DNA from: Gammaproteobacteria bacterium
GTDB lineage: Bacteria; Pseudomonadota; Gammaproteobacteria; UBA6186; Azoamicaceae
Assembly (NCBI GenBank): GCA_020054325.1
Contig: JAGVLG010000053.1
Span: forward strand, 1 to 35,322
Reading direction: 5' to 3'
Length of the DNA stretch: 35,322 nt
Of this stretch, positions 19,501 through 27,121 are shown piece after piece. Positions within the stretch are counted from its first letter, which is position 1, and every line of letters begins with the position of its first letter. A program made the translations under genes and the position numbers. A model generated the notes under the pieces. That model did no database searches. It saw only the letters and a list, made by a program, of their open reading frames with translations, and was not told where the DNA came from.

Positions 19501-19598
19501 GGTAAGGAAAGAATCGCACGTAATCCAACTACAAAGATTATCAGGCTAACCACCGTAGCTAGAACCGGACGTTTAATAAAGATATCTGTATAATTCAT
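16533..19598 (-). CDS. RND multidrug efflux permease (HAE1 family)
   Basis: This 1021-residue inner-membrane pump of the AcrB/MexB type has twelve helices and two large periplasmic loops. It begins MNYTDIFIKRPVLATVVSLI. The proton-relay aspartates are in GLVVDDAIIVVENVNRHLEEG and the matching lysine is in LMGLVSKHGILIVEFANE. It exports drugs or toxic compounds using the proton gradient with a periplasmic adaptor and an outer channel. The adaptor is directly upstream, 7 nt away. No TolC-like gene is in the window, so a channel encoded elsewhere must serve. Substrates are unknown. Confidence 0.95.
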   Translation of the reverse strand: MNYTDIFIKRPVLATVVSLIIFVVGLRAILSLPVLQYPRTENAVVTVSTTYYGADADVIAGFITTPLESAIAQANGIDYLTSTSKTSVSIITANLRLNYDANKCLTEISTKVASVKNSLPIEAQEPVITVAVGETIDSMYIGFNSKVLPPNNITDYLLRVVQPKLQSIEGVQTAEILGAQNFALRAWLDPLKLAAYDLTAADINMALRANNYISGLGNTKGQMVQVSLTASTNLHSLDEFKELVIKQKGDALVRLQDVATVTLGADDYESQVSFDGEKAVYIGIKTAPGANLLEVIKKVRNIFPEIEKQLPEGINGKIVYDATKFVDSSINEVISTLIEALFIVTFVIFIFLANIRSVLIPIVAIPLSLVGAFIFMLAFGFSINLLTLLALVLAIGLVVDDAIIVVENVNRHLEEGKSTFDAAILAARELGNPIIAMTIVLLAVYVPIGFQGGLTGALFTEFAFTLVGAVTVSAIVALTLTPMLCHQWLKPHTGAPGFIDRTFERLRKSYQLRLSHSLDYMPVTILFAIIIFASIFYLYANSSQELAPQEDQGIIIAFSSSAPNSTLQQRQLYSKQVYDIFSKYPETDHVFQLDMPGESIAGMVLKPWDERKRTAQQLEPIVSQDIAKVAGIRAAVFQPPPLPGSTGLPIQFVLQTTDPFMRLNEVADEFMQTVQKTGMFMFIDKDLKIDSPQASFEIDRDKTAQLGLTMTDVGAALSAMLGGGYVNYFSLDGRSYKVIPQVQQQFRLNIDQLENYYIRTASGNAVQLSTIAQIEMKMVPQSINHFQQLNSATISGVLLPGVSMGEALEKMKQLAQQILPQGYSIDYAGQSRQYINESSGFLLTFLFAVIIIYLALAAQFESFRDPFIILVSVPMSIAGALLFICVGVGGSTLNIYTQVGLVTLMGLVSKHGILIVEFANELQAQGLTKRAAIEEACSVRLRPILMTTAAMVLGVVPLLLATGAGAVSRFDMGLVITTGLSIGTLFTLFVVPAVYMLIGTDHSQSTSPQSTFDITNQNSVK

Positions 19599-19605
19599 AC
19601 GTTAA

Positions 19606-20736
19606 TTATTCGTCGCTCGGTTTAGGGTTTTTGTCATTGCTAGGCGTAACTGTGTTGTTAATTACAATCGGTGAGCCATTTTGTAATTTAATCTGTCCGG
19701 CTGTTACCACTTTATCTCCAGATTGTAGTCCAGTTAAAACAGCAACCTGATCACCTCGTGTTGGTCCAAGAGTTACAAATTTTTGTTCAACTGTCAGATT
19801 TTCTTTGCTATCTTTAGTCTTCTTGCCAGCTTTCACAACATACACTGTATTGCCGTATGGATTATATGTGATTGCAGTCTGCGGCACAGTTATGTATTGT
19901 TTTGGTTGGCCTAAATCAATAGTAATAACACCATACATACCTGGGAGTAAAATGTTATCTGGGTTATCTAGCGCCGCACGTACTTGCATATTCCTGGTTG
20001 TAGAATCAACCTTGGAATTTAATGCCCAAATTTTACCTATGAATATTTTATTTTTATAAAGATCATTGGTAACTGTTACAATCTGACCAATTTTAATATT
20101 TGCAAGTTCTTGTTGTGGTAGATAGAAGTCAAAATAAATTGGATCTAATGATTGTAAGGTTACTATCACCGTACCAGGGCTTATGTATTGACCCAAATCG
20201 ATCTGGCTTAATCCTAGTCTACCTGTAAATGGAGCTCGAATATATTTCTTATCAATTTTTGCTTTTTGCTCAGCAACCAAGGCTTTGGATTTTTCTAAAT
20301 TAGCTGCATCTGCATCAACTGTTGCTTGCGGAATAGATTTTTCCTTTAATTGTTTTAAATCTCGTTGATAAGTTATCTCAGCAAGATCAACGTCAGCTTG
20401 CAACGATTGTAATGCTGCCATTTCATCATCAGCTCGCAATTTGACTAATAACGCCCCAGCTTGTACTTCGTCACCGGAATTAAAATATATTCCTTCAACA
20501 ATTCCTGACACTTCGGATGAAACATCCACGCCGCGTACTGCACGTAACGTACCAACTGCTTGTAATTTTGTATCCCATTTTTGTAACGTAGCAATACTGG
20601 TAGAAACAGTTTGTGGCATCTGCCCCATTGAACTCATGTACTTTTTAATCATTGCACTTTGAAATGATTTAAAGCCGTACACGCCGCCTAACACTAGGCC
20701 GACTAATATGAGCATTGTCAGCAGTCGTTTGAACAT
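19606..20736 (-). CDS. RND periplasmic adaptor (membrane fusion protein)
   Basis: This 376-residue adaptor has one N-terminal anchor (LLTMLILVGLVLGGVYGF). Barrel-sandwich halves follow: RAVRGVDVSSEVSGIVEGIY near residues 63-82 and KKYIRAPFTGRLGLSQIDLG near 143-162, with an alpha-hairpin between them that carries repeated heptads. The C-terminal beta-barrel contains LDNPDNILLPGMYGVITIDL. It bridges the RND pump to an outer-membrane channel. AAGGAT precedes ATG 20736 at good spacing. The adaptor and pump form a two-gene operon. Confidence 0.94.
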   Translation of the reverse strand: MFKRLLTMLILVGLVLGGVYGFKSFQSAMIKKYMSSMGQMPQTVSTSIATLQKWDTKLQAVGTLRAVRGVDVSSEVSGIVEGIYFNSGDEVQAGALLVKLRADDEMAALQSLQADVDLAEITYQRDLKQLKEKSIPQATVDADAANLEKSKALVAEQKAKIDKKYIRAPFTGRLGLSQIDLGQYISPGTVIVTLQSLDPIYFDFYLPQQELANIKIGQIVTVTNDLYKNKIFIGKIWALNSKVDSTTRNMQVRAALDNPDNILLPGMYGVITIDLGQPKQYITVPQTAITYNPYGNTVYVVKAGKKTKDSKENLTVEQKFVTLGPTRGDQVAVLTGLQSGDKVVTAGQIKLQNGSPIVINNTVTPSNDKNPKPSDE

Positions 20737-20764
20737 TGTGTATCCTTTTATTATTTGTATCTAC

Positions 20765-20847
20765 TCAATAACTTGAAGTATTTAGCCCGCGAATAAAAAT
20801 ATTTATGCAGCCTAGCAACTTATGAAATGCCCCCATCAAGTTATTGA
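20765..20847. promoter_or_regulatory. 12-bp inverted repeat upstream of the efflux operon
   Basis: TCAATAACTTGA (20765-20776) is repeated exactly inverted as TCAAGTTATTGA (20836-20847), 59 nt apart, in the 260-bp gap before the adaptor gene. Repeats of this spacing can be paired regulator sites. No regulator gene is adjacent. The rest of the gap 20737-20996 is AT-rich with no convincing gene. Confidence 0.35.
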
Positions 20848-20996
20848 TTGCATACAGAAATTTACTGAAAATTCAGTGCATATGCTTAGTATTAATGATC
20901 TTTGCACGGAGAGCAATAAGTTTGCAAAAATATTTAGAAACAAGCCATCAAACTTCCGACCTATTAATTAGGTATTTGAAGCAATGTCTGCAAAAT

Positions 20997-22025
20997 TTAA
21001 ACAGTGTCGTTATAATTATGCGCCACACCATTGTAGTCATTTACTACATAGCCTTGCTCTGTTTCGGTAATGTATGTCGGCCCCAGTGGCGATTTACCAG
21101 CACCACCTGGTATATCTAGCATATATTGTGGCTGACATAACCCTGAATAATTACCACGTAATGCCGCCATTAACTTTTGACCTGCGGCAATTGTGGTTCG
21201 AAAATGGCTAGTACCAGCTGCTAGATCAGCTTGGTGTAAGTAATATGGTTTGATACGATGCTTAACCATAGTGCGCATCAATTGCCCCAAGGTTGCAGCA
21301 TTATCATTTATGCCTTTCAATAAAACAGTTTGCCCCAACAACACAATTCCATTATTAGCAAGTTGTTCAATAGCTGCAATCGCAGCATCTGAAAATTCTG
21401 CAGCATGATTAATATGCAATACGATGTATATTGGGCGTCGTTGTGTTAACGCTTGCAACATCGCAGTATCAATCCGCGCCGAATCTAAAATTGGTACTCT
21501 GCTATGGATCCGAATAATTTCGACGTGCTCAATTTGATCAAGTGTCATAATTATATTTGCTAATTGTTGCGGCTTTAAAATTAGAGGATCGCCGCCAGAT
21601 AAAATTACTTCCCATATTGCAGGATGCTCCGCAATGTATTTATAACATGCTTCTAATTCGGTTTGAGTCAATGCTGCATTACCAGGGCCAACTGTCTCGC
21701 GCCGAAAACAAAAACGACAATATACTGGACACACTCTTACCGGTTGCAATAAACAGCGATCCGGGTAACGATGTATAATACCTTTCAGCGGTGAATTAGC
21801 ATTATCACCAATTGGATCTTGTTGATCAGACGGCGAATTATAAAGCTCAGCGACACTTGGAACAAATTGTTGCTTAATTCCAGGACGATCTAAAATTTCT
21901 TGTAATTGTGGCGAGATAGCTACCGCATATTTCTTGGCTACTTCGGAAATCGCAGGAACTTCAGTAGCATCTATTAAACCCGCACTGGCAAGATCTGTGG
22001 CACTTCTTAAGGTCTTTTGCTTCAA
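20997..22025 (-). CDS. Lysine 2,3-aminomutase family radical-SAM protein (KamA/EpmB)
   Basis: This 342-residue radical-SAM/PLP enzyme carries the cluster motif CPVYCRFC (Cys99, Cys103, Cys106). A SAM-binding ILSGGDPL follows near residue 141, and the PLP lysine is probably Lys311 in PGGAGKSPLG. Asp267 (ADLAAGTSHF) and Asp304 (LDIPGG) occupy the positions that hold the lysine side chain in clostridial LAM. The sequence looks closer to the alphaproteobacterial LAM-like type than to E. coli EpmB. It probably makes beta-lysine, for EF-P modification or another use; efp is not in this window. The only usable start is TTG 22025, since a stop lies 4 codons upstream. Confidence 0.85.
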   Translation of the reverse strand: MKQKTLRSATDLASAGLIDATEVPAISEVAKKYAVAISPQLQEILDRPGIKQQFVPSVAELYNSPSDQQDPIGDNANSPLKGIIHRYPDRCLLQPVRVCPVYCRFCFRRETVGPGNAALTQTELEACYKYIAEHPAIWEVILSGGDPLILKPQQLANIIMTLDQIEHVEIIRIHSRVPILDSARIDTAMLQALTQRRPIYIVLHINHAAEFSDAAIAAIEQLANNGIVLLGQTVLLKGINDNAATLGQLMRTMVKHRIKPYYLHQADLAAGTSHFRTTIAAGQKLMAALRGNYSGLCQPQYMLDIPGGAGKSPLGPTYITETEQGYVVNDYNGVAHNYNDTV

Positions 22026-22068
22026 TTTATTTAACTATCTAATTTTGTGGTTAATGCAATGAAGCTTT

Positions 22069-24585
22069 TTACCATAAAAAACGTGGGTTTGCGAGCATAG
22101 CGGTTGCTTCTGTTTCGTACATAGGGCGCCCAAAGAAATAACCCTGAATCTCAAGATCGCCCAACGTATTTAAGAAATCTAGTTGTTGCTGGGTTTCAAC
22201 CCCTTCTGCTATAACCTTGTAGCCAAGATGTTGTGCAAGATCTACTACCGCACGAATAATCATGGCATCGTTATTATTGGTTAACATATTGCGTACAAAT
22301 GATTGATCAATCTTTAGATAATCAATTGGCAAATGGCGCAAATAGTTAAGTGAAGAATACCCTGTTCCAAAATCATCAATCGAAACTTTTACTCCCATAT
22401 CTTTAATCCTACTTAGAGATTTAATGCTGCTTTGGACATCCTCCATTAAAGCCGACTCCGTCACTTCTATTTTTAAGAATGCCGGATCTAAATTAATATT
22501 AGTTATGGTTTTAGTTAAATAATCAATTAAACCCGGTGATTTGAATTGTATTGGGCTAATATTTACCGAAAGGCAAATTGGATGCGCACAACTGCTATTC
22601 CAAATTTTTGATTGTTGCACTGCTGAGCTTATAATCCATTCTCCGATTGGCACGATTAATTCAGAGCTTTCTGCAATTGGAATAAAATCGCCTGGGGGGA
22701 TTAAAATACCATTATGTAACCAACGCAACAAACACTCAAAGCCTGTTACCAAACGTGATTTAGCGTCTACTATCGGTTGAAAATATAACAAGAACTCTTG
22801 TTTATCTAAAGCTTCTCTTAAATCATGCTCCATGCTTAGCTTTTTGGCAGCTCTAGCACTCATTTCATTGGTACAAAACTGTACTGCACCAATACCACTG
22901 TCTTTGGCAATAGTTAGCGCAGCATTTACACTGCGAATTAATGCTTGTGCATCGGTACCATCATTTGGATATAATGCCACACCAAAGTTAGTACTTATAT
23001 TTATTTGTTGTCCTTGTATTTCGAATCCTACTCCAAGAACTTTATTAAGCCGCGTAATAAATTCGGTAACATCAGAAACATTTTCTATCGTCATTAAGAT
23101 CGCAGCAAATTCATCAGCCCGTAAACTACCGACATTGTCTTTACCACCGACTAACTTTTCAAAACGTTGCGCGATTTGACTAAGTAACAAATCAACTGCA
23201 GCGTGACCCAGGCCATCATGAATTACATTTAGATTGTTTACGCTAAATAGCACTAAAGCTAGGGCTTGCTCTGATCCTTTGGCAAAATTTATTTTGTAGT
23301 TTAATATTTCCTCGAAGAATCTACGGTTTGGTAACCCAGTTACCGCATTGTGTTTCGACAAAAATGTTAGTTCCTTTTCAACATTTTTACCTTTAAGATA
23401 TGCACCAAGTTGCGTACCAATTGCTAATAATGTATCTAGCATTACCGAATCTTTGATCTGTGGCTGCTCTGAAAACAGCTCTATAAAGCCAATATTTTTA
23501 TCTTCAGTTTCAATCGGAACAATGATAGCTTTGTACTTGTGTTCTAGCGCAAACTCCTGTGGGAATTCTGCCTGCACATCATCGTACCACAAGGTCGTGT
23601 CTGCTTGTAATGCAACTGCGGCAATTCCGAGCTTAGGATCGCGCTTGTTCTTAGAAGTATTATTATTTAGCGCAGCCATGCAATGTAACAAATTATCTTT
23701 TGGACCTATAGTCCATATAGCCCCTGATTCATAATTCGTATTGTTTGAAATAATCCGAATCACGTTATTCAATGCTTCAATCGAAGAGGTAGCTTCTATT
23801 AATTGTCGCGCCACTGCAAATTGCATATCAAGAAATTTATTGGATTGTTTCTTTTCGGTAATATCGCGCAAAATGACGTAAAATGCATCTTTACCTTCAT
23901 ATTGAATGATCCGCGCAATTGCTTCAACATGAATCAAACTTCCATCTAAGCGTACCATGATATGTTCAATTAACGGGGCTATTTGTCGGGTTTGCTCCAT
24001 CAGTTGGTTGCGAGCCCGGACAATTCCATGCCGTTCAGGTGGATAGAACTTCCATAAACTTTGACCAACAATTTGCTCTGGTTTAGTCGCACCAAACATT
24101 CTTAAACCAGATTGATTCATAAACAAAATTTTGCCATTGCGATGAATATAAAGTGCATCCGGCGATAGATCGACGATTTGATGGTAACGCTCTTCCGAAG
24201 CCAAAAGTTTAGCTTCAAATTCTTTGCGTTGCGAAATATCGCGTACTACATGATAATAATGCTTACGTTTTCCCATGAGGATTGGCGTACAAGTTATCTC
24301 CACCGGAAATGTTGAGCCATCCTTGCGAATATGAATGGTCTCCCACGAACCACCATTCTGCTCTTTAACTTGTTTTAACTGCGCATTAATTTCTGCACGA
24401 GTATTTGGAGCACGCAAATCGCGCAAATTTAATTTGCATACCTCTTCCTTGCTATAGCCATACCATTGTTGCATCAAGTTATTGCATTCTACAACATTCA
24501 AATTTTCATCCAAAATAAATGCCACATCGCGCATTTCGTTGAAGAATTTTGCATAGTCCACCAAATTATCCATCTTGTATACCAT
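22069..24585 (-). CDS. PAS-PAS-GAF-GGDEF-EAL cyclic-di-GMP signalling protein
   Basis: This 838-residue cytosolic protein has PAS domains near 10-118 and 130-245, a GAF domain near 260-400, a GGDEF domain 405-570 and an EAL domain 585-832. The GGDEF site reads RADEF (489-493), lacking both glycines, so cyclase activity is doubtful. The EAL site reads ECL (617-619), an accepted variant, with NISPIQF, EVTES, DDFGTGYSS (737-745) and AEGVET present, so c-di-GMP phosphodiesterase activity is likely. The sensory domains suggest control by redox, ligand or small molecules. ATG 24585 or 24573 could start it. It is the last gene downstream of the unknown cluster, beyond a terminator-like hairpin. Confidence 0.92.
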   Translation of the reverse strand: MVYKMDNLVDYAKFFNEMRDVAFILDENLNVVECNNLMQQWYGYSKEEVCKLNLRDLRAPNTRAEINAQLKQVKEQNGGSWETIHIRKDGSTFPVEITCTPILMGKRKHYYHVVRDISQRKEFEAKLLASEERYHQIVDLSPDALYIHRNGKILFMNQSGLRMFGATKPEQIVGQSLWKFYPPERHGIVRARNQLMEQTRQIAPLIEHIMVRLDGSLIHVEAIARIIQYEGKDAFYVILRDITEKKQSNKFLDMQFAVARQLIEATSSIEALNNVIRIISNNTNYESGAIWTIGPKDNLLHCMAALNNNTSKNKRDPKLGIAAVALQADTTLWYDDVQAEFPQEFALEHKYKAIIVPIETEDKNIGFIELFSEQPQIKDSVMLDTLLAIGTQLGAYLKGKNVEKELTFLSKHNAVTGLPNRRFFEEILNYKINFAKGSEQALALVLFSVNNLNVIHDGLGHAAVDLLLSQIAQRFEKLVGGKDNVGSLRADEFAAILMTIENVSDVTEFITRLNKVLGVGFEIQGQQINISTNFGVALYPNDGTDAQALIRSVNAALTIAKDSGIGAVQFCTNEMSARAAKKLSMEHDLREALDKQEFLLYFQPIVDAKSRLVTGFECLLRWLHNGILIPPGDFIPIAESSELIVPIGEWIISSAVQQSKIWNSSCAHPICLSVNISPIQFKSPGLIDYLTKTITNINLDPAFLKIEVTESALMEDVQSSIKSLSRIKDMGVKVSIDDFGTGYSSLNYLRHLPIDYLKIDQSFVRNMLTNNNDAMIIRAVVDLAQHLGYKVIAEGVETQQQLDFLNTLGDLEIQGYFFGRPMYETEATAMLANPRFLW

Positions 24586-24591
24586 GAATTA

Positions 24592-24616
24592 AAAGGGCGC
24601 CTGCAACGCGCCCTTT
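24592..24616 (-). terminator. Rho-independent terminator after the unknown-gene cluster
   Basis: On the minus strand AAAGGGCGC-GTTGCAG-GCGCCCTTTT forms a perfect 9-bp GC-rich stem with a 7-nt loop ending in T residues, 8 nt after the stop of the 330-residue protein. It separates that cluster from the GGDEF-EAL gene, whose ATG lies just beyond. Confidence 0.75.
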
Positions 24617-24623
24617 AACTTTA

Positions 24624-25616
24624 TTATGAAGACCAACCGCCGCTTGATCCGCTTCTAGGGCGGGTAGGTTTGTCACCACCTTTGGGCGTTGTTCTTTCCA
24701 ATTGCTGCCTTCTAGCATTCAAAGCGTCCCTTAAAGCTAATTCTAAAACATGTCCTGGCGCTGCCTTAGCTGGGGCTGGTTTAGCACCAACTGTAGAAGT
24801 AGGTTTTGTCATTTTTTTAGGATCTACAGAGCCAACACTTTTCTGTAATTCCCTTCTTCGCATAAATAACTCGCGTTGCTCTGGCGACATATTTGCCATT
24901 AACCTTTGCTCCAAGGTGCTTTCCCCTGTAACAGCAGGTGCAGTTGTAGTGTCTTTTGGTTTTAAAACAGGCCTACGTGGCACTGGAGGTTTAACTGGAT
25001 GGATAACCCCAAGAGCAACTTTAGTGGTATCTTCGGCAATCGTTTGCAAATCAGATGGGTTAATTCCTCCATTTGCACGAATGCTTGCTATAACATCGCG
25101 GCGCAAGGATTCTCGCACTGAACGCCGTACAACTGCCATTGATTCTCGATCAAGTGCTGCTTCATCCGGCCCAAGATGAGGGACTAGTACTTGATCAACT
25201 GCTCGTGCCACTGCATCAGTTGCTTCTCGTTCGACTTCATTTTGCTCACCAGGCGACATGTCTTTGTACTTCTTCTTATGTCTACCCATAAGACCATTTA
25301 ATGTTTCACCTAAATCATTAAACGCCTCTCTAAAATCTTTCATCATTTCTGCAACAGATTTAAGTTCGGACAATGCGGAATGCATAGTTTTGTTAACTTT
25401 GGCACCTGCAGCACCTAATCTATCGCCTAAGTTTTGCGAGGCTCTTCTAGCGGCAGCGCCTAGCCCTTCTTCTCGTAAACCTTTGAAGGATTCTTGTGCA
25501 GATTGCACCGCAGCATTGAGCCCCTTAAGATCTTCAGTCGCCTTTTTTAAACTTGCTGCAGTATCAGCAGCTTTTTGTCTAGCTTCTTCGAGCTTCTTTT
25601 TAAGTTTGTCTTTCAT
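24624..25616 (-). CDS. Unknown Ala/Lys/Arg-rich coiled-coil protein
   Basis: I do not recognise this 330-residue soluble protein. Residues 1-45 (KKKLEEARQKAADTAASLKK) and 80-115 look like long charged helices or coiled coils. A middle acidic-helical part covers about 120-205. The C-terminal third is low-complexity and Pro/Lys-rich (PVKPPVPRRPVLKPKD, GAKPAPAKAAPGH), ending in a Gly/Ser tail PRSGSSGGWSS. There is no membrane helix or signal peptide. GGGGAT precedes ATG 25616. The terminator behind it marks the end of the cluster. A structural or secreted role is possible, but nothing in the sequence proves one. Confidence 0.7.
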   Translation of the reverse strand: MKDKLKKKLEEARQKAADTAASLKKATEDLKGLNAAVQSAQESFKGLREEGLGAAARRASQNLGDRLGAAGAKVNKTMHSALSELKSVAEMMKDFREAFNDLGETLNGLMGRHKKKYKDMSPGEQNEVEREATDAVARAVDQVLVPHLGPDEAALDRESMAVVRRSVRESLRRDVIASIRANGGINPSDLQTIAEDTTKVALGVIHPVKPPVPRRPVLKPKDTTTAPAVTGESTLEQRLMANMSPEQRELFMRRRELQKSVGSVDPKKMTKPTSTVGAKPAPAKAAPGHVLELALRDALNARRQQLERTTPKGGDKPTRPRSGSSGGWSS

Positions 25617-25695
25617 GGTAAATCCCCATTAACTAACTGTAACTTAATAAATAAGACAACATTAATGCTTGAAAGTTTCTTGGGTTTTTATACAG

Positions 25696-26088
25696 TTAAG
25701 GCTTAATGCGCTTCTGTGTCGCAATCAAATTTGTTAATAAATTCAATAGTTCTTCTGGATCTGACTTACCTAAAAGGCCACTACCCCAAATGGCGGAACC
25801 ACACTTCAAAATGGTTGCAAGTAATTCCTTTCTTTCGCCTTCCCGGGTATTATTTACTGCATAACCTACTGCAAGTATTGGCTTCATTACCATTGCTGAT
25901 CTAACCGCTTTAGCATCCTCGATAAATTTTGCGGTAATTTTTAGCTGCTGTTCGTGATCTTCGCCCTGCAATGATTCTTGCGCGAGTTGCGCAAACATTC
26001 CAACAATTTCCTGGTATTTTTCAGCAGGGATGCCACTTTGAATAAATTCGACTAGATCTTTGATTTTTTGTTTTTCTAAATAAGGCAT
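25696..26088 (-). CDS. Unknown 130-residue helical protein
   Basis: This small soluble-looking protein is mainly helical. It has QKIKDLVEFIQSGIPAEKYQ at the start, a moderately hydrophobic MVMKPILAVGYAV near residues 80-92, and a C-terminal helix DPEELLNLLTNLIATQKRI. No family is recognised. AGGAA lies 8 nt before ATG 26088, which supports translation. It lies between the hydrophobic-hairpin paralogues and the coiled-coil protein on the same strand, with gaps of 116 and 79 nt. Confidence 0.65.
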   Translation of the reverse strand: MPYLEKQKIKDLVEFIQSGIPAEKYQEIVGMFAQLAQESLQGEDHEQQLKITAKFIEDAKAVRSAMVMKPILAVGYAVNNTREGERKELLATILKCGSAIWGSGLLGKSDPEELLNLLTNLIATQKRIKP

Positions 26089-26204
26089 GATTAATTCCTG
26101 AAATATTTATAATTTTATTTATATAAATATAGCTCAGAATCATCAATTTAAGATTACTGAAAATAAAACTGTATGATTTTATACAAGTTTATCGAAAATG
26201 AGTC

Positions 26205-27119
26205 CTAAAATACTCTATTAATAAAACCTTGATACGCAGCAGAAACGCGATCTACTATTGATGGTGCCGGTGGTGCCCCCTTCTTAACCCCACAAGCTTT
26301 AGCAGCACTAAACATTAAAGTATCTTTCACTACTTTACTAATTGAGAACTTATCCGAAACTTTATTAATATTGTCATGCACTACGTTTAGAGAATTGTCT
26401 AAATTTTTACTTGCCTCATCCTGATGTTTTTGCACTGCACGTTTACATAAAAATCTTCCTAGTGCTAAAATTGTGATTGCTGCAACTATTGGCATAGTTG
26501 TAGGATTCACTGTTGCAGCGACTAACATAGCCACACCAGTAAATAATAATACGGTGCCAACTACCGCATAGATTTTCTCATTAGTTGTCATTTGATCACG
26601 ATACTTGTTTAATTCGCGACAACTCATAAATACTGCAATTCCTAAGCCAGCAATTGCACCCACTTGCTCTATGTGTTGCGTATTATCCTCTAGAAATTGA
26701 ATCATAGGAGTAATATTTGCATCATAAGAACTTGTTAATTTTTCTAACAGTTCTCCTGGCTTCGGATAACCTTCTAATTCCGGGGCATTTGCCGCAATTA
26801 ATTTTAAGCTACCTAAAATTCCTTGCACAGATACTAAAAAGTTAATTATTTTCTTAGTAGCACCTTCATTATTTTTTAGAGTTTGCTGCATCGTTTCTGC
26901 TTTAGGTACTACTTTACTTAAAGGTGCGGCTATGCGTCGTGCCCAACGGGGTTGGCGCCGTTTGGGATCAACTGGCACGCGTTGTTCGGCAATAATATCC
27001 TCTAAAAGAGAATTGGTAGCATCTATAAAATCTTGAAATTCGTGGGTATTAATTTCATCAGTATTTAATCTTGCAACTCTGGTGCGTACATCGGCACAAC
27101 GCTGTTCAATATCTGGCAT
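26205..27119 (-). CDS. Unknown membrane protein, hairpin paralogue 2
   Basis: This 304-residue protein is paralogous to its upstream neighbour. Shared landmarks are a PRWARR box (57-62), a helical middle, GAIAGLGIAVFMSC (155-167), and a pair of hydrophobic helices about 183-203 and 209-225 joined by NPTT. The tail contains KVVKDTLMFSAAKACGVKKG, matching NAVKDTLRFGAAMSCGVTKE in the neighbour. It has no signal peptide. A two-helix hydrophobic hairpin in an otherwise soluble protein recalls the bilobed membrane domain of Chlamydia Inc proteins and some Coxiella effectors. That parallel is inference. Its ATG is 2 nt after the neighbour's stop, so the two are co-translated. Confidence 0.75.
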   Translation of the reverse strand: MPDIEQRCADVRTRVARLNTDEINTHEFQDFIDATNSLLEDIIAEQRVPVDPKRRQPRWARRIAAPLSKVVPKAETMQQTLKNNEGATKKIINFLVSVQGILGSLKLIAANAPELEGYPKPGELLEKLTSSYDANITPMIQFLEDNTQHIEQVGAIAGLGIAVFMSCRELNKYRDQMTTNEKIYAVVGTVLLFTGVAMLVAATVNPTTMPIVAAITILALGRFLCKRAVQKHQDEASKNLDNSLNVVHDNINKVSDKFSISKVVKDTLMFSAAKACGVKKGAPPAPSIVDRVSAAYQGFINRVF

Positions 27120-27121
27120 AT

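Noticed and set aside
20844-21119. 91-residue plus-strand frame beside the LAM-like gene
   Set aside because: It runs into the antisense of the LAM-like gene end, has no ribosome site or recognisable motif, and mixed hydrophobic composition suggests chance.
24670-25179. 169-residue plus-strand frame
   Set aside because: It is antisense to the Ala-rich coiled-coil gene; high Ala/Arg codon use opens long antisense frames.
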